Origin: JANWVO01 sp037446555
GTDB taxonomy: Bacteria; Acidobacteriota; Terriglobia; Bryobacterales; Bryobacteraceae
Assembly (NCBI GenBank): GCA_037446555.1
Contig: JBBIIK010000006.1
Span: 1-64,000, forward strand
Direction: 5' to 3'
DNA: 64,000 bases
The first letter of the stretch is position 1; every line of letters begins with the position of its first letter. The notes beneath the pieces were generated by a model, which had not been told where the DNA came from, did no database searches, and was given only the letters and a program-made list of their open reading frames with translations. Shown here piece after piece: positions 60,201-64,000 of the stretch. The translations under genes were made by a program, and so were the position numbers.

Positions 60201-60587
60201 GAACGGATCGAGTTCGAACTGCGCTACTACAACACGAACACGATGTGGATCAGCATCGATCCGCTTCTGGCGGTCTTCGGCCTCACGCGCCGGGACCTCG
60301 GCGTTGCGGAACGCACGCGCGATGCGGTCCGCCGCATGGCCGCGCGCATGCCCGCCTACGTCACGCTGAAAGACGTCAAGAAGCGGTGGGGCAAGGGCCA
60401 GGAGGACGTCTTCCCCGTGAGCCAGTATGAAAAGCTCTGGGGGGACATGACCGCGCTGCCGGAGTGGCAGTGTGCCTACGTGGCCGTCGAGCGCCGGCGT
60501 GGCCAGCAGTTGAAAGAAGTGGCCCAGCTGGATGGCTGGCTGCGGGAAGGCTCCGCTGCGTGGGTGGAGCAGCTCTGCGAGTTCTGA
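57261..60587 (+). CDS. Fused GHMP sugar kinase (fucokinase-like) and UDP-sugar pyrophosphorylase
   Basis: The 1108-residue protein begins with about 175 helical residues of unknown role. Residues about 178 to 560 form a GHMP kinase: TPVRMDFSHSAWSD (179-192, like the sugar-binding start), PKGSRLAVSTSLLA (315-328), GGGWQDSGGVWPGMK (370-384), a fucokinase-type element, and LGGMAGGGMGFLLDP (529-543). Residues about 720 to 1080 form a UDPGP-type pyrophosphorylase: TLAGGMGTRW (740-749), VVTTSFMTHAP (794-804), HNIDTLGAWADP (923-934) and ELRYYNTNTMWIS (986-998). The order (kinase first) is the reverse of bifunctional FKP (pyrophosphorylase first). It probably phosphorylates a free sugar and activates it to a nucleotide sugar. 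Confidence 0.82.
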   Translation: MSRLAAIIAASSAEERNQPLDSLCEPLSAAELLAECGELEQFRLRSQNLYERVRALFFLYAIHRFHLPRRAGVPPEGRIPFSGYIHLLERRFEEAIRELLAEQHRQGPSAALSSALAAAYRSLGFQTLADQVRCSVRSTRGNQWMFRTGHPYDAPLRIRRELLAEDPDTGLRPILRETTPVRMDFSHSAWSDIFFLGMDYPEGARVFNTSINLAVRGASAGEPRPPVEASFRIIDQPLLRLVSIDLGASADIHEASELFDFARDYLGLLKAAVIASGLMPPGMEGSGLDLSGLLERLTGRTGLGIEIASRVLDIPKGSRLAVSTSLLACLITACMRATGQVRHLEGGLEEDERRMVAARAILGEWLGGSGGGWQDSGGVWPGMKLIEGVPASPGEVEYGVSRGCLLPRHRVFALDEITAGTRARLQESLVLVHGGMAQDVGPVLEMVTEKYLLRLGGEWRARLEACGILDEIVACLKRGDIRGVGACTQRNFEGPIQTIIPWAGNHYTDLLIAEARRAFGQGFWGFWMLGGMAGGGMGFLLDPDAAATGRDTLGEILLDAKRRLERGVPFAMDPVVYDFSINERGTWSQLLRGAEALMPHGYYTLRGPSLLRREARDLTAAERRELELFAAAARTRLEWSGMAYALFERLLPGSQPGAASNRQALEELLASNGFDRVQHEKIRADLRSGRIGLAQNRLPVTARIEDVREGDVADARIAASPALVRLGEEALASGSLAIVTLAGGMGTRWTRGAGVVKALNPFVRLAGRWRNFLEIHLAKSRRAQRRFGAAPVHVVTTSFMTHAPIEAWLGREQNYGYAGPVVLSPGRSIGLRLVPMARDLRFAWEKMPQQVLDEQKQKVRESARAALIQWAVSSGEGSDYTDNLPGQCVHPVGHWYEIPNLLLSGVLRQLLEERPQLRYLLLHNIDTLGAWADPALLGRHIERGAAMTCEVTAREMEDRGGGLARVDGRLRLVEGLALPEERIEFELRYYNTNTMWISIDPLLAVFGLTRRDLGVAERTRDAVRRMAARMPAYVTLKDVKKRWGKGQEDVFPVSQYEKLWGDMTALPEWQCAYVAVERRRGQQLKEVAQLDGWLREGSAAWVEQLCEF

Positions 60588-60608
60588 GCCGGGAAGCGAA
60601 CTCACGGC

Positions 60609-61922
60609 TCAGTACTGCGCGCGCACGACTTCGCCCTCTTTCAGGCCTTCGAGGATCGCCGTCTGCACGCCGTTGGTCAGCCCCGCCTGCACCTCGCGCT
60701 TCTCGAACCCCTTTGGCGTGCGCGCGTAAACGTAGTGCTTGCCGTTCTCCTCGCCAACGGCGGACGCGGGCGCCAGGAGCACGTTCTCCTGCCGGTCGGT
60801 CAAAATGTTGGCGAACGCGGAGAGATCCGGAATCACGCGCCGGTCGGGATTCTCGATCTGCACTTTCACCGGGATGTTCCGGATGTAATAGTTCTCGCGC
60901 CGGCTCCCCACGCCGATGGCGCCGATCGAGTACACCTTGCCGCGGTAGCTCGCTTCGGGGAATGCGTCCAGCCCGATGACGGCCTCCTGCCCGATCCTGA
61001 GCCGCGTGACTTCGGCCTGGTTCACAGTGCCCTCTACCATCATCTTCTCCGGGTTGATGATCTTCATCACCGGCTGCCCTGGTCCCATCCGGTCGCCTAC
61101 TGCCAGCGTCACCTGGTCGCCGCCCGGGCGGAACATCGTCTGCAATACCACCATTCCCGGGATGGGGGCGCGGATCACCAGCTTGGTCAGGTCATTTTCG
61201 TGCCGCTGCACGTGCAGCTCTTCCATCTTCATCGAGATCTCGGCGTTGCGCAGGTCCGCCGCCAGCGATTGCTCCCGCAGGGACACCTCCGCCAGCATCT
61301 CCTTGTAAGCCGCCTGGGCCTCTTCCAGGGCCAGCCTGAGCAACTCGCGGTCGATGTCCGTGCGAACCTCCAGAGTCTTGTAATCCAGCGCCGCCTTGTC
61401 CACAGCCGCCTTGGCCACGCGCAGCGACTGTCGCAGGTTCTCCATCTGGAGTTCGTTGTTCACCTTGCGCTTGGCGACGTCATTCTGGCGGTCCCGGAGA
61501 CCGTCAATCGTGTCGTCGAGGTGATCCTTCATGCTTTGCGGATCAAACTCCAGCACCACGTCGCCGGGCTTCACCATCGCTCCTGCCTCCGCCAGCCGGA
61601 GAATAATCAGCGGACCAGCTTCCGGGCCTCGCAATCGCGGCGCGGTGATGTTAACGAAATCAGTGGCAGTCGTAGAACCGGCCACGCGGAGCCGCAGGTC
61701 GAGATTGCCGCGCTGGATGGTTGCCGTCCGCGTGGCCGCCAGCACCGTCTGCGCCGCGCCCGCCTCGCGGGCAGTGCGCAAATACAGCCACGCTCCGGCG
61801 CCCACTGCGGCAAGAAGCACGAGAACAGCCACCGCGCGCCACACCGGCGGCTTGTGGCGGTGCGCCGGTTCAGGCGCCTGCCCGGGTCCTGTCAGGGGCG
61901 CTGGATCAGTCATCGCCGGCAT
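60609..61922 (-). CDS. HlyD/RND-type efflux periplasmic adaptor
   Basis: The 437-residue protein has a short cytoplasmic start, one membrane anchor (RAVAVLVLLAAVGAGAWLYL), a long alpha-hairpin (residues about 140-230, rich in Leu/Arg/Glu heptads), and a lipoyl-like and barrel part: VIRAPIPGMVVLQTM, PVMKIINPEKMMVEGTVNQAEVTRL and LLAPASAVGEENGKHYVYA. This is the membrane-fusion/adaptor family of efflux pumps or ABC exporters (the MacA/HlyD branch). No pump gene is in the window, so its partner is elsewhere. The first two ATG codons are close and either could start it. Confidence 0.82.
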   Translation of the reverse strand: MPAMTDPAPLTGPGQAPEPAHRHKPPVWRAVAVLVLLAAVGAGAWLYLRTAREAGAAQTVLAATRTATIQRGNLDLRLRVAGSTTATDFVNITAPRLRGPEAGPLIILRLAEAGAMVKPGDVVLEFDPQSMKDHLDDTIDGLRDRQNDVAKRKVNNELQMENLRQSLRVAKAAVDKAALDYKTLEVRTDIDRELLRLALEEAQAAYKEMLAEVSLREQSLAADLRNAEISMKMEELHVQRHENDLTKLVIRAPIPGMVVLQTMFRPGGDQVTLAVGDRMGPGQPVMKIINPEKMMVEGTVNQAEVTRLRIGQEAVIGLDAFPEASYRGKVYSIGAIGVGSRRENYYIRNIPVKVQIENPDRRVIPDLSAFANILTDRQENVLLAPASAVGEENGKHYVYARTPKGFEKREVQAGLTNGVQTAILEGLKEGEVVRAQY

Positions 61923-62014
61923 GGGGACACAAATTTCCTTTCCAGAATCTTGGACGCGCTCTTACCGGAAAAGGCGCACGATTGGCGGCGGCTGGTTACC
62001 TTCCATGCGCTGCT

Positions 62015-62992
62015 TCACCCGCGCTTGCGCCTCCGCTCGAACTCCCATGCCGTGCCAACCATCGCCTCCAGCGTCTCGTACTGCGGTACCCAGCCCAGTG
62101 TTTTCTTGAGCTTGGAGCTGTCGGCCACCAGTACGGCGGCATCGCCCTCGCGCCTCGGCCCGAACCGGAACGGCACCGGCGCCCCAATTGCGCGCTCCGC
62201 CGACCGGATCACCTCCAGCACCGTATAGCCCCGCCCGGCGCCGGCGTTGAACACTTCGCTCCTGCCCCCGTTCATCAGGTGCTCGAGAGCCCGCACATGG
62301 GCCGCGGCGAGGTCCGACACATGGATGTAGTCCCGGATGCAGGTGCCGTCGTGCGTGGGATAGTCGTCGCCGTAGACGGTAAGCGGCTCGCCCGTCTGCG
62401 CCGCATGCAGGATCAGGGGGATCAGGTGGGTCTCCGGCTGGTGCTCCTCGCCGATGCCAAACCGCGGTTCCGCCCCGCAGGCGTTGAAGTAGCGCAGGCT
62501 CACGCTGCGTACGCCGGAAGTCTCATCCAGCCACTCGAGGATCCGCTCCACCATCCGCTTGGACTCCCCGTAAGGGTTGCGCGGGCGCAGCGGCGCGTCC
62601 TCCGGGATGGGAGTCTTGTCCGGATCGCCGTAAACAGCCGCCGTCGAGCTGAACACCAGCCGCCGCACTCCATGCCGGCGCATCATCTCGAGCAGCGCCA
62701 CCGATCCGCCCACGTTGTTGCGGAAATACCGCTCCGGCTCCTTCATGCTTTCGCCTACGGCAATGAACGCCGCGAAGTGAATCACGGCGTCGAACCGCCA
62801 CGACGAAAACAGGTTGTCGAGTTCCCTCGTGTCGTGCAGGTTGACGATGTGCAGCCTCCCCTTGGGCACGTTGTGCGCATAGCCTTTGCTCAGGTCGTCG
62901 AGCACCTGGACGTCGTGGCCCTGTTCGAGGAGCAGGTGTGCCGTGTGCGCGCCGATGTAGCCGGCGCCGCCCGTAACAAGAATTGTGGCCAT
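62015..62992 (-). CDS. galE: UDP-glucose 4-epimerase
   Basis: The 325-residue protein is an extended short-chain dehydrogenase: TGGAGYIGAHTAHLL (NAD loop), FSSTAAVYGDP with the catalytic Ser/Thr, and YGESKRMVE (Y-x3-K). The C-terminal part has GTCIRDYIHVSDLAAAHVRAL and GRGYTVLEVI, as in GalE. It interconverts UDP-glucose and UDP-galactose, feeding surface glycans, and could also act on products of the 57261 protein. It starts at ATG 62992, just after the gpx terminator. Confidence 0.9.
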   Translation of the reverse strand: MATILVTGGAGYIGAHTAHLLLEQGHDVQVLDDLSKGYAHNVPKGRLHIVNLHDTRELDNLFSSWRFDAVIHFAAFIAVGESMKEPERYFRNNVGGSVALLEMMRRHGVRRLVFSSTAAVYGDPDKTPIPEDAPLRPRNPYGESKRMVERILEWLDETSGVRSVSLRYFNACGAEPRFGIGEEHQPETHLIPLILHAAQTGEPLTVYGDDYPTHDGTCIRDYIHVSDLAAAHVRALEHLMNGGRSEVFNAGAGRGYTVLEVIRSAERAIGAPVPFRFGPRREGDAAVLVADSSKLKKTLGWVPQYETLEAMVGTAWEFERRRKRG

Positions 62993-62994
62993 GG

Positions 62995-63032
62995 AAAAAG
63001 GGGAACCGGACCGGCGGATCCGTTCCCCCTTC
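62995..63032 (-). terminator. Rho-independent terminator between gpx and galE
   Basis: On the minus strand the arms (63019-63031 and 62998-63010) pair over about 12 bases and are followed by a run of T (complement of 62995-62999). It ends the glutathione peroxidase transcript immediately before galE. Confidence 0.75.
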
Positions 63033-63063
63033 AGCGTATCAGACGGCTACCGGGATGGGCCTG

Positions 63064-63591
63064 TCAGAGCGCCTTCTCGATGGCTGCGGCGAGCTCCGCC
63101 GACTCCGGCTTCACGCCCGGCTCGAACCGCGCGATCACCTTGCCGTCCTTGCCCACGAGGAACTTGGTGAAGTTCCATTTCACGTCGCCTCCCGCAGCCG
63201 ACGTCAGGTACTGGTAGAGCGGCGTCATGTCGGCGCCCTTCACCGAAACCTTCGACATCATGGGGAAGGTCACGCCGTAATTGCGCGTGCAGAACTCCTT
63301 GATCTCGGCGTCCGTGCCCGGCTCCTGCCCGCCGAAATTGTTCGCCGGAACTCCAACGATGACGAAGCCACGGTCCTTGTACTTGCGGTAGAGCTTTTCC
63401 AGCCCCTCGTATTGCGGCGTGTAGCCGCAGCGGCTGGCGACGTTGACGACCAGCACCACCTTGCCCTGGAACTGCTTCAACGGCGCCGGCTGGCCGTCGA
63501 TGGTCTTCAGCGTGAACTCGTGAATCGAGGAAGCGGCATCAGCGCTCATGGTGATGGCAAGCACTCCTGAGAGAAGGAATCTGCGGTCCAT
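63064..63591 (-). CDS. Glutathione peroxidase-type protein (exported)
   Basis: The 175-residue protein has a leader (RRFLLSGVLAITMSADA) and a thioredoxin-fold glutathione peroxidase core: NVASRCGYTPQYEGL with the catalytic cysteine (not selenocysteine), VPANNFGGQEPGT, and the C-terminal WNFTKFLVGKDGK. It reduces peroxides, probably using thioredoxin or a periplasmic reductant. It is exported, unlike most bacterial homologues. It is 58 bases before the GlnE-like end. Confidence 0.88.
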   Translation of the reverse strand: MDRRFLLSGVLAITMSADAASSIHEFTLKTIDGQPAPLKQFQGKVVLVVNVASRCGYTPQYEGLEKLYRKYKDRGFVIVGVPANNFGGQEPGTDAEIKEFCTRNYGVTFPMMSKVSVKGADMTPLYQYLTSAAGGDVKWNFTKFLVGKDGKVIARFEPGVKPESAELAAAIEKAL

Positions 63592-63649
63592 GCCAGCTTG
63601 GATGATGTGTGGCGCTCCCGGATGCAGAAACCGCGCCGGGGGGCTGCCA

Positions 63650-64000
63650 TCACCCCGCCTCCGGCGCGAACAGCGAATCGAAAAACTCCCGTACCCGCCC
63701 CCGGATCTGAAACAGCTCCTCCTCGAGCGGCTGGTCGCACAGGTGCGGCGGCAGCCACCGCTTCAGCAGCGCCGCAAGCAGCCGCGCCTGGCGCGGGGAG
63801 CGCGGCAACGTCGCCGGCGCATGGCCGGACAGCACCCGCAACGCGTGGTCCGCGGCGCGGAAGAACATGGCCGCGTCCAGCAAGAACCGCGCCTGCGCCG
63901 AATCCAGATGGCCCATCTGCTCCAGCACGGCGATCCGCGCCGGCGTGTTCAGCGCCCTGAAAAACAGGCCCGCTCCCCGCAGCCGCAGCCACGTCAGCGC
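63650..64000 (-). CDS. GlnE-like adenylyltransferase, C-terminal fragment
   Basis: The frame is open to the right edge. The 116 visible residues read LFFRALNTPARIAVLEQMG, LDAAMFFRAADHALRVLSG, then PRSPRQARLLAALLKRWLPPHL and a C-terminal helix (EELFQIRGRVREFFDSLF). This resembles the C-terminal helical part of the glutamine synthetase adenylyltransferase/GlnE family, in which the same pattern of LEHRLQ- and LPxD-like elements appears. Identity is tentative because the catalytic domains are outside the window. Confidence 0.55.
   Translation of the reverse strand, partial: ALTWLRLRGAGLFFRALNTPARIAVLEQMGHLDSAQARFLLDAAMFFRAADHALRVLSGHAPATLPRSPRQARLLAALLKRWLPPHLCDQPLEEELFQIRGRVREFFDSLFAPEAG

Noticed and set aside
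1..64000. CRISPR arrays, tRNA and rRNA genes
   Set aside because: No regularly spaced repeats and no tRNA-like cloverleaf or rRNA sequence were seen in the intergenic regions.

Overview
The window is 64 kb of a GC-rich chromosome. It most likely comes from an acidobacterium of the Bryobacterales/'Solibacter' group. The evidence is a protein of the Solibacter-type TIGR03437 family (49347-50192), a DUF1549/DUF1553 plus DUF1501 pair, two PEP-CTERM proteins, an XrtA-type polysaccharide deacetylase, and many twin-arginine-like leaders on secreted hydrolases. This is inference from protein families; no rRNA or tRNA gene was found. Coding density is high. Because GC is high, most long alternative-frame ORFs are shadows of real genes.

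Region by region. 1-3404: 3' end of an NCS2 purine permease with a nucleosidase-fold protein, then a secreted hydrolase-like protein. 3405-5828: two divergent PEP-CTERM genes, a strong terminator and two REP-like repeats. 5829-9119: exported DUF1549/DUF1553 and DUF1501 pair. 9189-13193: small membrane protein, PlsC acyltransferase, CDGSH protein, a secreted unknown and a GH88-like hydrolase. 13201-19335: spermidine-synthase-like membrane protein, OPT transporter, ferredoxin, acyl-ACP thioesterase and YqeY. 19381-24484: serine biosynthesis pair (class V aminotransferase and SerA), RRM protein, ROK kinase and an exported methyltransferase. 24501-29995: a lower-GC operon of three large exported proteins, the first with phage tail-fibre-like motifs. 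30215-35212: surface-polysaccharide genes (GT4, nucleotide-sugar dehydrogenase, deacetylase) facing an outer-membrane-like beta protein. 35400-42343: TPR proteins, RNase III, then an isocitrate-lyase-family gene (frameshifted as read) with LeuC-like, LeuD-like and isocitrate/isopropylmalate dehydrogenase genes. 42333-51245: aldo/keto reductase, a second secreted hydrolase-like protein, UPF0182, a receiver protein, two secreted unknowns and MutY. 51298-55888: UvrA, a decayed RAYT-type element bounded by 53-bp inverted repeats, and a class A beta-lactamase-type hydrolase. 55903-64000: YbaK, a GalU-like protein without the usual signature, a fused sugar kinase/UDP-sugar pyrophosphorylase, an RND adaptor, GalE, glutathione peroxidase and the 3' end of a GlnE-like gene.

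The strongest candidates for new biology are three. First, the translationally coupled pair at 56407-60587: a GalU-like protein lacking its G-x-G-x-R loop, then a 1108-residue protein with an N-terminal fucokinase-like GHMP kinase and a C-terminal UDPGP pyrophosphorylase. Second, the coupled cassette at 24501-29995. Third, the lyase/hydro-lyase/dehydrogenase cluster at 38508-42343, whose gene content suggests a methyl-branched dicarboxylic acid route rather than leucine synthesis. The decayed element at 54114-54945 is a clear case of a repeat arm supplying the last codons and stop of uvrA.
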